From JAADHI01 sp964451325 (GTDB lineage Bacteria; Nitrospirota; Nitrospiria; SBBL01; JAADHI01), in NCBI GenBank assembly GCA_964451325.1, contig CAYVHO010000009.1:1-64000 (forward strand): DNA of 64,000 bases. The letters are read 5' to 3'. This document shows positions 45,371 to 54,102 of the stretch, one piece after another (position 1 is the stretch's first letter; every line of letters starts with the position of its first letter). The position numbers were made by a program, and so were the translations under genes. The notes under the pieces are model-generated. The model saw nothing but the letters and a program-made list of their open reading frames with translations. It did not search any database and was not told the origin of the DNA.

Positions 45371-45867
45371 TGCGTGTTGGGATTGGGTACGATGTTCATC
45401 CCCTGGTTGTGGGTGTGCCTTGTGTGATTGGCGGGGTGAAGATTCCCCACGAAAAAGGCTTGCAAGGGTATTCAGATGGGGATGTTTTATTACACGCGAT
45501 TTCCGATGCCCTGCTCGGGGCCATCGGCGGTGGAGACATTGGCCGACACTTTAAAGAAGGGGACCCGCGCTGGAAAGGCATTTCCAGCTTGAAGCTGCTT
45601 GAGCGGGTTTCCATGATGCTCTCGGAAAAAGGCTGGCGAACGATCAATTGTGACTGCGTGGTCATCGCCGAAGCCCCAAAAATTTTTCCTTATGCAGAAC
45701 AAATGCAAAAAAAAATTGCCAGGGCGCTTGCGACACGTCCTGAAGACATCAATATTAAAGCCTCAACCACGGACAGGCTCGGTTTTATCGGACGAGAAGA
45801 AGGCATTGCCGCGCAGGCCATTTGCCTGCTGCATTCATCAATGGCGGAGCATGTTTCGGACAATTAA
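45367..45867 (+). CDS. ispF: 2-C-methyl-D-erythritol 2,4-cyclodiphosphate synthase
   Basis: A 166-aa enzyme with the metal-binding motif GIGYDVHPL (Asp, His), YSDGDVLLHAISDALLGAIGGGDIG and ASTTDRLGFIGREEGIAAQA, all standard. It closes CDP-ME 2-phosphate to MEcPP. AAGGAG lies 10 bp before the ATG. It overlaps cysE by 17 bp at its 3' end. Separate ispD and ispF genes are used here rather than the IspDF fusion of many alphaproteobacteria. Confidence 0.96.
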   Translation: MMRVGIGYDVHPLVVGVPCVIGGVKIPHEKGLQGYSDGDVLLHAISDALLGAIGGGDIGRHFKEGDPRWKGISSLKLLERVSMMLSEKGWRTINCDCVVIAEAPKIFPYAEQMQKKIARALATRPEDINIKASTTDRLGFIGREEGIAAQAICLLHSSMAEHVSDN

Positions 45868-46528
45868 AAGTGACATTCAAGCCGCTCGAGAACGAGACCC
45901 TGCCGCGCGAAGCGCCCTCGAAATACTCCTGACCTATCCCGGTGTGCATGCTGTGATTTTGCATCGTCTGGCTTATGCGATTTGCCAGAAAGGGATTCCG
46001 CTTTTGCCACGCATGATTTCCCATCTTTCGCGTTTTGTGACTGGGATTGAAATCCATCCTGCCGCCATCATTGGCCGAAGCTTTTTTATTGACCACGGCA
46101 TGGGTGTGGTTGTCGGAGAAACCGCTGAAATCGGAGACCACGTGACTTTGTATCAGGGGGTCACTTTGGGCGGAACAGGCAATGAGCGAGGCAAGCGTCA
46201 CCCGACACTTGGAAATCATGTGATTGTTGGTGCGGGTGCAAAAGTGCTGGGTGGCATCGTTGTTGGGGACCATGTGCGGATTGGTGCAAATTCCGTTGTT
46301 TTAAAGGCAGTGCCAGATCATTCGACTGTTGTCGGTATTCCGGGAAAAATAGTGCAGCGAAGAAGTGAAGAAGGCGATTTGGATCATATAAAAATGCGTG
46401 ATCCCATTGCTGATCGTTTTGAATTACTTGAAACTCAAGTCCTGGAACTTAAACGTAAAGTCCACGAAAAACAAGCCAACCCCTTTCAAAAATCAGAGCA
46501 GAATTCAGGTGACAAAGAATCCGATTGA
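45851..46528 (+). CDS. cysE: Serine O-acetyltransferase
   Basis: A 225-aa left-handed beta-helix acetyltransferase. It begins MFRTIKSDIQAARERDPAARSALEILLTYPGVHA, the short N-terminus of the EpsC/CysE branch. Hexapeptide repeats follow (GIEIHPAAIIGRSFFIDHGMGVVVGETAEIGDHVTLYQGVTLGG), with the catalytic Asp-His in IDHG and HPTLGN. It makes O-acetylserine for cysteine. Start at ATG 45851 lies inside ispF; longer in-frame extensions only read through ispF. The C-terminal tail is long and charged. Confidence 0.94.
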   Translation: MFRTIKSDIQAARERDPAARSALEILLTYPGVHAVILHRLAYAICQKGIPLLPRMISHLSRFVTGIEIHPAAIIGRSFFIDHGMGVVVGETAEIGDHVTLYQGVTLGGTGNERGKRHPTLGNHVIVGAGAKVLGGIVVGDHVRIGANSVVLKAVPDHSTVVGIPGKIVQRRSEEGDLDHIKMRDPIADRFELLETQVLELKRKVHEKQANPFQKSEQNSGDKESD

Positions 46529-47621
46529 TGCTGCGGTGCGTCGCCGATTTACCATACCCTTGTTGAAGTGGTATCACGCCTTGGGTCGTGATCTACCCTG
46601 GCGTAGCACCGATGATCCTTATCGGATTTGGCTGTCTGAAATCATGCTGCAACAAACACAAGTTGCAACAGCCCTTCCCTATTACCATCGTTTTTTAGAA
46701 GCCTTCCCGACAATAAAGGCTTTGGCTTCAGCCGAACTGGAAGCTGTTTTAAAATTGTGGCAGGGTTTGGGTTATTATGCCCGCGCGCGCAACCTGCATC
46801 GTGCTGCACAAATACTGGTCGCCCAATTTTCAGCAACAATGCCGGAATCGTTTGAGTCCGTTTTGGCGCTACCTGGCATCGGTCGTTCGACTGCGGGTGC
46901 GATTTTGACCATTGCCCACGGGAAACGATACCCCATTTTGGATGGCAACGTGCGTCGTGTGCTTTGCCGATTTTTTGCGATTGAAGAAGATCCACGCGAA
47001 AAATCCGTCGATCTTTGGTTGTGGCATGCTTCAGAAACACTCATGCCCAAACACGATGCGAGTCATTATTTGCAGGCGATTATGGACTTGGGCGCAACAG
47101 TCTGTACGCCAAAACAAGCAAGTTGTACCGCTTGTCCCGTCGAAAAGTCCTGTGCGGCCCGCAAAAAAGGGCTTGAGACTCTGCTTCCCCTAAGGGCGCC
47201 ATCAAAAAAACAACCTCATTATGATTATTTTGCAGGTGTGCTCTGTGTCGATAACGCCGTCTTAATCCGTCGAAGACCCTTAAAAGGGCTATTGGGCGGG
47301 CTTTGGGAATTTCCCAGCGAGCGCGTTAAAGAAGGCTTAAGACAAGAGGGACTTGTCCTCGCCTATGAACGATTTTTCCAGCAAAGCTTTGGTGTTGATG
47401 TGCGTAAATCCGAGCCCTATATGACCATTCGGCATGTGTTTACCCATTTTAAAATGACACTCCATGTCTTTTTACATCATACAGAAAAACGAGTGGAAAC
47501 GGCCTTGCCTGTAGATTGGATCGAACGCGAAGCCCTTTCTAATCGACCCTTTTCGAGTGCGCATCAAAAAATTGTTCTGCAACTGACACAACAACAAAAT
47601 CAGGGGGAATTGTTTCAATAA
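46509..47621 (+). CDS. mutY: A/G-specific adenine glycosylase
   Basis: About 370 aa. It removes adenine paired with 8-oxoguanine. LPWR, then the catalytic Glu in WLSEIMLQQTQV, the helix-hairpin-helix LPGIGRSTAGAILTIAHG, the catalytic Asp in ILDGNVRRVL, and the 4Fe-4S cluster C-x6-C-x2-C-x5-C (CTPKQASCTACPVEKSC) are all present. A NUDIX-like 8-oxoG recognition domain fills the last 130 residues. The start is uncertain: GTG 46509 is chosen because it leaves a short leader and minimal overlap with cysE; GTG 46536 is possible. Confidence 0.94.
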   Translation: MTKNPIDAAVRRRFTIPLLKWYHALGRDLPWRSTDDPYRIWLSEIMLQQTQVATALPYYHRFLEAFPTIKALASAELEAVLKLWQGLGYYARARNLHRAAQILVAQFSATMPESFESVLALPGIGRSTAGAILTIAHGKRYPILDGNVRRVLCRFFAIEEDPREKSVDLWLWHASETLMPKHDASHYLQAIMDLGATVCTPKQASCTACPVEKSCAARKKGLETLLPLRAPSKKQPHYDYFAGVLCVDNAVLIRRRPLKGLLGGLWEFPSERVKEGLRQEGLVLAYERFFQQSFGVDVRKSEPYMTIRHVFTHFKMTLHVFLHHTEKRVETALPVDWIEREALSNRPFSSAHQKIVLQLTQQQNQGELFQ

Positions 47622-47666
47622 CCTTCCGAATAACGACAGAAGCGATAAGGCTTTGCTATGGTTTTG

Positions 47667-48461
47667 TTATTTTGAGCGGGATTTTTCTGTACGGCTTTTT
47701 GTTATCGCCTTCTTCTCAAAAAGCACACTTCTTTCGTCAGGCGACACTTCTGTCCTGAGAGGAACTTCGTAATAACATTGATTCCGTCCACCTGTTTTTG
47801 CTTTGTAGAGATTTTCGTCCGCTGCTTTAAGGAGCTGGGCCGCGTCGGGGGCTGTCGCCCTTTTCACTTCTGCGGCTCCAATACTGAGGGTCACCGATAG
47901 AGACTGCTTCTCTTGAATCACAATTTTTTCTTCCGAGATGGATTTTCTGAGTCGTTCCGCAACTTGGATTGCATATTTAAGCGAACAATTCGGGAGGATG
48001 ACCGCAAATTCTTCTCCGCCATAACGAGAAAGCGTGTCTCCGGGCCTCAGCTCTTGTTTGAGGCGCTTGGCAACGGTCTCAAGCACACAATCTCCCTCGG
48101 GGTGTCCATATTGGTCGTTGATATTTTTAAAATGATCAATGTCAAGCATGAGCAATACGCAAGGCGTGTCATCTCGCCGTGCCCGATGGACTTCGCGTTG
48201 CAGCGCAATTTTAAAATAGCGCTGATTGCTGAGTCCGGTGAGTCCATCGTGCATGGATAAAGAACAGAGCGTATCGATAACACCTTGCAAAACTTGAGAA
48301 GGATCAAGTGCTGCATCCAGCCTCGGGTCGGGATAACCCGCGTGACAGATGAGCTGAATGGCTTCACTCAGGTTGACCTTGTGTCCTGAGGTTTGAGATT
48401 TGCTCGAAGTTTCTTCTGATTGTGACTGAGGGGCGAACATTATCTGCGACCTGAATATCAT
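47667..48461 (-). CDS. Diguanylate cyclase (GGDEF domain)
   Basis: A 264-aa cytoplasmic protein with a single GGDEF domain from about residue 72. It has the DGLTGLSNQRYF start, LLMLDIDHFKNINDQYGHPEGD, the active loop RYGGEEF, and the closing SIGAAE and ADENLYKAKTGGRN. An RxxD inhibitory site is absent (LKQELRPGDTLS precedes the loop with no match). It makes cyclic di-GMP. The short N-terminus has no recognisable sensor or membrane segment. A second ATG at 48440 is a plausible start. It is convergent with mutY. Confidence 0.93.
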   Translation of the reverse strand: MIFRSQIMFAPQSQSEETSSKSQTSGHKVNLSEAIQLICHAGYPDPRLDAALDPSQVLQGVIDTLCSLSMHDGLTGLSNQRYFKIALQREVHRARRDDTPCVLLMLDIDHFKNINDQYGHPEGDCVLETVAKRLKQELRPGDTLSRYGGEEFAVILPNCSLKYAIQVAERLRKSISEEKIVIQEKQSLSVTLSIGAAEVKRATAPDAAQLLKAADENLYKAKTGGRNQCYYEVPLRTEVSPDERSVLFEKKAITKSRTEKSRSK

Positions 48462-48694
48462 GTATTGGGCTGCCTTCTCTCCCCTCTATCATAACATACG
48501 GCAAAAAGGCGGAAGGAAGGGCTGAAAGATCTCTCTCTGGTCGAGCGTTTTTGCTTCGTTTTAATTCAGACCCCTCAATGTGGGCATTTTTATTCGTGCG
48601 AAAACTCAAAATCCAAGCTTCTAGCTACTCACTTTATTTATCATAAAGTCCCATTAAAAGTTCAAGATGGAATACGATTCCCCCTTTTACTTTC

Positions 48695-48724
48695 TTGACT
48701 TTCAAGCTTAATCAGACATATAAT
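48695..48724 (+). promoter_or_regulatory. Promoter of the ffh-rpsP operon
   Basis: TTGACT (48695-48700) and TATAAT (48719-48724) are separated by 18 bp, about 27 bp upstream of the likely transcription start and 35 bp before the ffh ATG. It is the only strong promoter seen ahead of the run of translation genes. Confidence 0.65.
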
Positions 48725-48758
48725 CGGCCTATTTTTCGTGGGAGATCTGTGCCTCGTT

Positions 48759-50081
48759 ATGCTAGAAAATATTACAAAACGTCTGGATAAGCTCTTTAGA
48801 AAAATCCGGGGACGCGGGCTTTTAACCGAAGAAAATATCGACGAAACCCTTCGAGAAGTACGTTTTGCTTTACTGGAATCGGACGTGCATTTTAAGGTTG
48901 CGAAGCGCTTCTGCGAGGCCGTTCGGAAAAAGGCGGTTGGCAAGGCCGTGCTTGAGAGTCTTACACCCGGACAACAGGTCGTCAAAATTGTTTCGGAAGA
49001 GCTGACCGAGTTGATGGGGGGCCAAAGCAAGGGACTTGCGCTTGCGGCCCTTCCCCCAACGGTTGTCATGTTGGTGGGACTTCAAGGTTCAGGAAAAACC
49101 ACCACTGCGGGAAAACTGGCCCTGTTTTTTAAGGAAAAAGACAAACGTGTTCTTTTGGTCGCAGCTGATCTTCAACGTCCAGCCGCTGTTGAGCAATTGC
49201 AAACACTGGGTAAATCCATAGAAGTATCGGTTGTTTCCCCTAATTCTGAAAAAAATCCTGTGGCGGCAGCCGAAAAAGGGATTGAATATGGCAGGACCCA
49301 CGGTTTTGATGTTGTAATCCTGGATACAGCGGGACGGATTGAGGTTGATGAAGTCTTAATGTCCGAGTTGTCTGAGATGAAGGTCCGCACAAAACCTGAT
49401 GAAATTTTGCTGGTTGCGGACGCCATGACGGGTCAGGTGGCAGTGAATGTTGCCGAAACCTTTCATCAAAAACTTGTTTTGACCGGAGTGGTTTTAACAA
49501 AGACAGAGGGAGACGCCAGAGGCGGTGCCATTTTGTCCATCCGTGCGGTAACCGGTGCGCCGGTACGCTTTATCGGAACGGGAGAAAAGCTCGATGCCCT
49601 GGAGCTGTTTCACCCGGATCGTATGGCCTCACGTATTTTGGGTATGGGAGATGTGCTTTCTCTCGTAGAGCTGGCGCAAGAAAAAACAGATCTGGCCGAG
49701 GCTGCCCTCCTTGAGCAAAAAATACGGAAAGACCAGTTTACCCTGGATGATTTTAGTTCCCAGCTCAATCAAATGAAAAAAATGGGCGGTGCGGCAAAAC
49801 TCATGCAAATGATTCCGGGAATGCAGCGCATGAAGGCAATGCCGGACCAAGCAAAAGTCGAGCGGGAGATGAAGTCGGTACAGGCCATGATTTCCTCCAT
49901 GACAAGAAGAGAACGGCGAGAACCGGGCATTATCACAGGAAGTCGTCGAAAAAGAATTTCCAGGGGAAGTGGCACATCGGTTCAGGAGCTGAACCGGCTG
50001 TTGAAGCAGTTTTATCAGGCAAAAAAAATGATGAAGCGCATGTCCTCTGGAAAAAGAATGGGCATGATGCCGGGGCTTTAG
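48759..50081 (+). CDS. ffh: Signal recognition particle protein Ffh
   Basis: A 440-aa SRP54 GTPase. The N domain starts MLENITKRLDKLFRKIRGRGLLTEENI. G-domain motifs are GLQGSGKTTTAGKL, DTAGR, TKTEGDARGG. The Met-rich M domain has MQMIPGMQRMKAMP, TRRERREPGIITGSRRKRISRGSG and QFYQAKKMMKRM. It binds 4.5S RNA and signal sequences and docks with FtsY. The ATG at 48759 is chosen over a GTG at 48738 on family alignment. Confidence 0.97.
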   Translation: MLENITKRLDKLFRKIRGRGLLTEENIDETLREVRFALLESDVHFKVAKRFCEAVRKKAVGKAVLESLTPGQQVVKIVSEELTELMGGQSKGLALAALPPTVVMLVGLQGSGKTTTAGKLALFFKEKDKRVLLVAADLQRPAAVEQLQTLGKSIEVSVVSPNSEKNPVAAAEKGIEYGRTHGFDVVILDTAGRIEVDEVLMSELSEMKVRTKPDEILLVADAMTGQVAVNVAETFHQKLVLTGVVLTKTEGDARGGAILSIRAVTGAPVRFIGTGEKLDALELFHPDRMASRILGMGDVLSLVELAQEKTDLAEAALLEQKIRKDQFTLDDFSSQLNQMKKMGGAAKLMQMIPGMQRMKAMPDQAKVEREMKSVQAMISSMTRRERREPGIITGSRRKRISRGSGTSVQELNRLLKQFYQAKKMMKRMSSGKRMGMMPGL

Positions 50082-50191
50082 TTAGGGCCTGGTCAATCGC
50101 TTAGGTTTTGAGTCCTATTTGGAACACTTAGAACAGTACTCAACCTACAAGATTTGTGGCTTGAGTATCATTACAAACAGAGGGTATTTAG

Positions 50192-50461
50192 ATGGCAGTT
50201 AAGATTCGATTGGCCCGAGTGGGCCGGCATAAACGACCTTTTTACCGTGTGGTCGTGGCGAATATAGAGTCGCCGAGAGACGGAAAATTTATTGAAATTT
50301 TAGGAACCTACGATCCCCTTCCTGAAACGGTCGATGTAAACATTCAGGTCGACCGGGCAAAATACTGGTTATCAAAAGGTGCTTTGCCCACAGATACCGT
50401 CAAATCAATTTTCAAGAAATCAAAGCTGTTTCAAGCGCCTTCGGAACAGAAGGCATCATAA
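50192..50461 (+). CDS. rpsP: 30S ribosomal protein S16
   Basis: An 89-aa protein starting MAVKIRLARVGRHKRPFYRVVVA, with IEILGTYDPLP and KYWLSKGALPTDTVKSIFKK, the standard S16 sequence. It is part of the small-subunit 5' domain. It follows ffh by 110 bp, which contains GAGGG before the ATG, and starts the S16-KH-RimM-TrmD-L19 run. Confidence 0.98.
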   Translation: MAVKIRLARVGRHKRPFYRVVVANIESPRDGKFIEILGTYDPLPETVDVNIQVDRAKYWLSKGALPTDTVKSIFKKSKLFQAPSEQKAS

Positions 50462-50522
50462 GCGAGAGAGCGAGGCTTTCGCTCCATATTCCTCTTCTCC
50501 CAAGAACTCGGAGGTAGCGTCG

Positions 50523-50753
50523 ATGAAGGATCTCATTGAATATATTGCGAAATCGCTGGTAGATCGACCCGAAAGTGTTACGGTTAAAGATACTGAAGGT
50601 GAAAAGACGACCATCATTGAGCTCAGGGTTGCTCAGGAAGATTTGGGGAAGGTCATTGGCAAGCAGGGTCGAACGGCACGGGCCATGCGAACCATCTTGA
50701 ATGCTGCAGGAACAAAAATTGGAAAAAGGTGTGTTCTTGAGATTCTGGAATAA
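50523..50753 (+). CDS. khpA: KH-domain RNA-binding protein (KhpA)
   Basis: A 76-aa protein: MKDLIEYIAKSLVDRPESVTV, then the KH loop GKVIGKQGRTARAMRTILNAAG. It is the usual neighbour of rpsP in many phyla. KhpA pairs with KhpB in Gram-positives to bind RNA affecting cell-size genes; here the role is unknown. ATG 50523 is preceded by CGGAGG about 7 bp up; upstream in-frame codons only read the spacer. Confidence 0.93.
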   Translation: MKDLIEYIAKSLVDRPESVTVKDTEGEKTTIIELRVAQEDLGKVIGKQGRTARAMRTILNAAGTKIGKRCVLEILE

Positions 50754-50791
50754 ACCTAACTGGATATCTCGCTTTTTCAGATTGAAGCCGT

Positions 50792-51307
50792 TTGCATGAA
50801 GATTTAGTTACAATTGGAAGGGTGCTCAAACCCCTCGGACTTCAGGGTGAGGTTAAGGTCGCGCTTTTGACCGATTTTCCTGCACGTTTTGACAATCTTG
50901 AGTCGGTGATTGTTCAACCCAGTGAGGGGAACTCTTTTCGAATCCACATCGCGCGTGTCCGTCACGGTGCTCCTTTTGTTTATTTGTCTTTTGTGGGTTT
51001 GACTCATATTGATGCGGTTAGCGCCTTGCAAGGCGCTTTGTTGCAGGTTCCGGTTTCCGAGCGTATCTCGCTCCCAAAAGATCGTTATTTTCAGTCCGAC
51101 CTTGTAGGGATGGATGTCTATACGACTGAGGATATGTTTTTAGGCAAGATTGGCAGTATTATTGAGACGGGAAGTCGAGACGTGTTTGTTGTCGCAGACG
51201 GGCCAAAGGAATTTATGGTCCCCGCCCATCCGAAATTTGTGATATCCGTTGATCTGCTGCGAAAGCGGATCGTGCTTGATGCGGTTGAAGGTTTGTTGGA
51301 TTTATAA
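50792..51307 (+). CDS. rimM: Ribosome maturation factor RimM
   Basis: A 171-aa protein. The N-terminal barrel starts VTIGRVLKPLGLQGEVKVALLTDFPARF, with the middle SERISLPKDRYFQSDLVGMDVYT, and the C-terminal PRC-like domain has GSRDVFVV and EFMVPAHPKFV. It helps mature the 30S head together with S19. The TTG at 50792 is used; no ATG exists in a suitable place. The stop TAA shares its last base with the trmD ATG. Confidence 0.95.
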   Translation: MHEDLVTIGRVLKPLGLQGEVKVALLTDFPARFDNLESVIVQPSEGNSFRIHIARVRHGAPFVYLSFVGLTHIDAVSALQGALLQVPVSERISLPKDRYFQSDLVGMDVYTTEDMFLGKIGSIIETGSRDVFVVADGPKEFMVPAHPKFVISVDLLRKRIVLDAVEGLLDL

Positions 51308-52050
51308 TGCGTTGTGATGTCATTACTTTATTTCCAGAGTTGATTCGTTCGTCCTTGGGAGAAAGTATTTTGAACCGTGCCCAGGCAAACGCTTTGCTGG
51401 ATGTTCAGATTCACCAACTCAGAGATTTTGCGATGGATAAACACCACACAACGGACGATGCGCCCTACGGGGGCGGCGGAGGAATGTTACTCAAACCCGA
51501 GCCGATTTTTGCAGCCGTTGAAAAAATAAAGTCCTTGCGAGATGGAGACCTTCGCATTATTATGCCCAGCCCACAGGGAAAGATTTTTAGTCAAAAGATA
51601 GCAGAAGATTTTTCCCAGGATAAGCGCACATTGGTTTTTATTTGTGGACATTATGAGGGCATCGATGCCCGTGTGACACAAGGGCTTGAAATTGAAGAAA
51701 TTTCGCTTGGCGATTATATTTTAACCGGAGGTGAATTGCCTGCGGTGACAATGATTGATGCCGCTGCCCGCTTGCTGCCGGGTGTGTTGGGGGGTGCAAG
51801 CTCCGCCTTAGAGGAGTCCTTTGAGAACTCGCTCTTGGAATACCCACATTATACGCGTCCCTACGAATTTCGAGGCATGCAAGTCCCGAAGGTACTGCTT
51901 TCAGGGAATCATGCGGCCATCAGGGATTGGCGAAGAAAAAATGCAATTATTAAAACACAGGAACGGCGACCAGACTTACTGACAGAAGCCGTTTTAAGCT
52001 TGGATGAACAACAAGGTTTGTCGTCTGGGCCTTGTTTAATGGAAAAATAG
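51307..52050 (+). CDS. trmD: tRNA (guanine-N1)-methyltransferase TrmD
   Basis: A 247-aa SPOUT enzyme that methylates G37 of tRNAs. Motifs are MRCDVITLFPELI, DDAPYGGGGGMLLKPEPI, the trefoil-knot SAM site CGHYEGIDARV and LGDYILTGGELPA, and the C-terminal ALEESFENSLLEYPHYTRP. Length is normal and it overlaps rimM by one base. Confidence 0.97.
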   Translation: MRCDVITLFPELIRSSLGESILNRAQANALLDVQIHQLRDFAMDKHHTTDDAPYGGGGGMLLKPEPIFAAVEKIKSLRDGDLRIIMPSPQGKIFSQKIAEDFSQDKRTLVFICGHYEGIDARVTQGLEIEEISLGDYILTGGELPAVTMIDAAARLLPGVLGGASSALEESFENSLLEYPHYTRPYEFRGMQVPKVLLSGNHAAIRDWRRKNAIIKTQERRPDLLTEAVLSLDEQQGLSSGPCLMEK

Positions 52051-52123
52051 ACAGATCGCGAAATAAGCCCGGGACCTCATTTTCAAGGGATTGTTCCGGG
52101 AACAAAGAAGGAGAGTACAAGAA

Positions 52124-52531
52124 ATGAATCGTTTGGAACGGCTGGAAGTGGGCCTTGAGAAAAAAGATGCCCCGGAAATGAAAATTGGAGATACGGTTCG
52201 CGTACATGTGCGAATCAAAGAGGGGGATAAAGAGCGTATCCAGGTTTATGAAGGGATTGTGATTCGTAAAAAAGGCACACGAAACCGCAGAACCTTTACG
52301 GTGCGCAAAACATCATTTGGCATTGGTGTTGAGCGGATTTTCCCCTTTCATTCCCCCTTTGTCGACAAAGTTGAGACCTTGAGAGAGGGCAAAGTTCGCA
52401 GAGCAAAACTTTATTATTTGCGTTCAAGAACAGGTCGCGCTGCACGGATTGCAGAAAAAGAACGTGTCCGGCCCGCAAAGAAAAAGGCTGTTGTCGCAAC
52501 ACCCGTGTCTTCCACCGAGCCTGAAGCCTAA
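52124..52531 (+). CDS. rplS: 50S ribosomal protein L19
   Basis: A 135-aa protein: FKIGDTVRV-type start (MKIGDTVRVHVRIKEGDKERIQVYEGIVI), RKTSFGIGVERIFPFHSPFVDKV and LYYLRSRTGRAARIAEK, as in L19. ATG 52124 has AAGGAGAG before it. The C-terminus has a 20-residue Ala/Val/Ser extension with EPEA, not conserved in L19. Confidence 0.97.
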   Translation: MNRLERLEVGLEKKDAPEMKIGDTVRVHVRIKEGDKERIQVYEGIVIRKKGTRNRRTFTVRKTSFGIGVERIFPFHSPFVDKVETLREGKVRRAKLYYLRSRTGRAARIAEKERVRPAKKKAVVATPVSSTEPEA

Positions 52532-52572
52532 ACAGACTTCTCGATCATTTGAAAGATAACGCCCCTTCAAAT

Positions 52573-53163
52573 ATGACTTCTTTTGAAGACGCCTTGTATG
52601 CCTCTGGTCATCGGTTTATCTGTGGCATTGACGAAGCAGGCAGGGGGCCACTGGCGGGGCCTGTTGTTGCCGCTGCGGTGATTTTGCCTCAAAATTGTCT
52701 CATGGAAGGCCTTCGAGATTCAAAAAAATTATCGGTCCGACGGCGTGAATTCTTTTTTGATGAGATCCATGAAAAAGCGCAGGCTGTGGGTGTGGGTATC
52801 GTCGACAATGAAATAATTGATAAAATTAACATTCTTCAGGCCACCTTACTTGCCATGCGACAGGCCTTTAAGTCACTTTCAATCAAAGCGGATGCGCTCT
52901 TGGTTGACGCACTGACCCTGCCTGAGATCGGAATCCCTCAGCAGGGCATTATTCGTGGAGATGATCGATCGCTCAGTATCGCAGCGGCCTCCGTGATCGC
53001 AAAAGTCACACGAGATCGTCTCATGTGTGAATATCACGAACAATTCCCTGCCTACCAGTTTCATCGACACAAGGGTTATGGGACACGTGAACATCTACAG
53101 AACATAAAGGTGAATGGCCCATGTCCCCTGCACAGAAAGACATTTCGCGGCGTCATCTGCTGA
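52573..53163 (+). CDS. rnhB: Ribonuclease HII
   Basis: About 196 aa. It removes ribonucleotides and RNA-DNA hybrids. ICGIDEAGRGPLAGPVVAAAVIL supplies the first Asp-Glu pair, LLVDALTL and ASVIAKVTRDRLM the other acids, and FHRHKGYGTREHL the C-terminal signature. ATG 52573 is chosen; TTG 52549 would add eight residues and neither has a clear ribosome site. It overlaps yraN by 43 bp. Confidence 0.95.
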   Translation: MTSFEDALYASGHRFICGIDEAGRGPLAGPVVAAAVILPQNCLMEGLRDSKKLSVRRREFFFDEIHEKAQAVGVGIVDNEIIDKINILQATLLAMRQAFKSLSIKADALLVDALTLPEIGIPQQGIIRGDDRSLSIAAASVIAKVTRDRLMCEYHEQFPAYQFHRHKGYGTREHLQNIKVNGPCPLHRKTFRGVIC

Positions 53164-53510
53164 CGGGTGCTGCAGGTGAGGATTACGCCGTCCGCTATCT
53201 TCAAACCTTGGGGTATCGGATTGTTCAGCGGAATTACCGGACGCGGATTGGCGAAATCGATATTATTGCACGTGAAGGAGATGTACTTGTTTTTGTCGAA
53301 GTCAAAACACGCACAGGACGAAATTTCGGGCTACCTCAGTCTGCGGTTGATGCCAGGAAGCAGCTTAAAATTACACGTGTCGCCATGACATATCTCAGCA
53401 AAAAAAAGGAAACCACGGCATTTTGTCGTTTTGATATTGTTGCGGTTCAGAAAGAAGGCAAGGATTTCAAAATCGAATTGATTCGCAATGCCTTTGAAAT
53501 GACGCTTTAA
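53121..53510 (+). CDS. yraN: UPF0102 (YraN) nuclease-fold protein
   Basis: A 129-aa protein: GAAGEDYAVRYLQTLGYRIVQRNYRTRIGEIDIIAREGDVLVFVEVKTR, the restriction-endonuclease-like D-x(n)-ExK core of UPF0102. It usually follows rnhB, as here. Its biochemical role is not settled; a Holliday-junction-resolvase-like fold is known. Translation probably starts inside rnhB by coupling. Confidence 0.93.
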   Translation: MSPAQKDISRRHLLTGAAGEDYAVRYLQTLGYRIVQRNYRTRIGEIDIIAREGDVLVFVEVKTRTGRNFGLPQSAVDARKQLKITRVAMTYLSKKKETTAFCRFDIVAVQKEGKDFKIELIRNAFEMTL

Positions 53511-53537
53511 TTTAAAAAAAGCGGTATACTGAAAACG

Positions 53538-53981
53538 ATGTTTATCGGGGTTAATACAAATATTAGGTATAAAAATGAAACCTTCCATATCCAGACAGAG
53601 GATGGCGGATTGGATCATCATACCTTGACGACAATCTTGTTTAAGAAGGGCGCAATTCTTTCTTCGAAAAAAACAAGTTATATCGACATCGAAAAATCTC
53701 CGACCTATAACGACACGATCAAGACAATGATGCAGGAACAACATAAACAGATGGCGCGTGATTTAATCAGTGGAAAATTTGAAAATTCAATAAACCTCAA
53801 AAAAGAAAAATCTTCTCCCGAAACAAAAAAGGCTTCTGAAAAAAGTAAGACCTCAGTCGCTACGGACAATGCAAAAAAAGAAGCGGCTTTCGCCGGGGCA
53901 GGGCAAAACCCTGACCAGGAAGATCCTTTGAAGGGTCTGATTTTTGACTATCTGGAAAAGAAAGATGCCAGGCGCGGATAG
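53538..53981 (+). CDS. Conserved hypothetical, FHIQTEDGG-type N-terminus
   Basis: A 147-aa protein. The first 60 residues form a compact strand pattern (MFIGVNTNIRYKNETFHIQTEDGG...HTLTTILFKKGAILSSKKTSYIDIE) that I know from uncharacterised proteins of Deltaproteobacteria. A lysine- and serine-rich linker (about 85-125) and a short helix (DPLKGLIFDYLEKKDARR) follow. No signal or membrane segment. Its place between yraN and ftsE suggests only shared conservation; function is unknown. Confidence 0.75.
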   Translation: MFIGVNTNIRYKNETFHIQTEDGGLDHHTLTTILFKKGAILSSKKTSYIDIEKSPTYNDTIKTMMQEQHKQMARDLISGKFENSINLKKEKSSPETKKASEKSKTSVATDNAKKEAAFAGAGQNPDQEDPLKGLIFDYLEKKDARRG

Positions 53982-54019
53982 AATCCAGCCATCAAAACCT
54001 CCTATACGCTCCGACTGTG

Positions 54020-54048
54020 TTCCACGCTTTTTGTCTTGATTGTATAAT
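54020..54048 (+). promoter_or_regulatory. Probable ftsE promoter
   Basis: TTCCAC (54020-54025) and TATAAT (54043-54048) are 17 bp apart. The -10 is consensus and the -35 weak. It lies 55 bp before the ftsE ATG at 54103. Confidence 0.45.
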
Positions 54049-54102
54049 GCTCTCCTCAGCTTCCTCGTGCTCTAATTGTTTCTCGGAGTTTTTAAGGCCA
54101 TC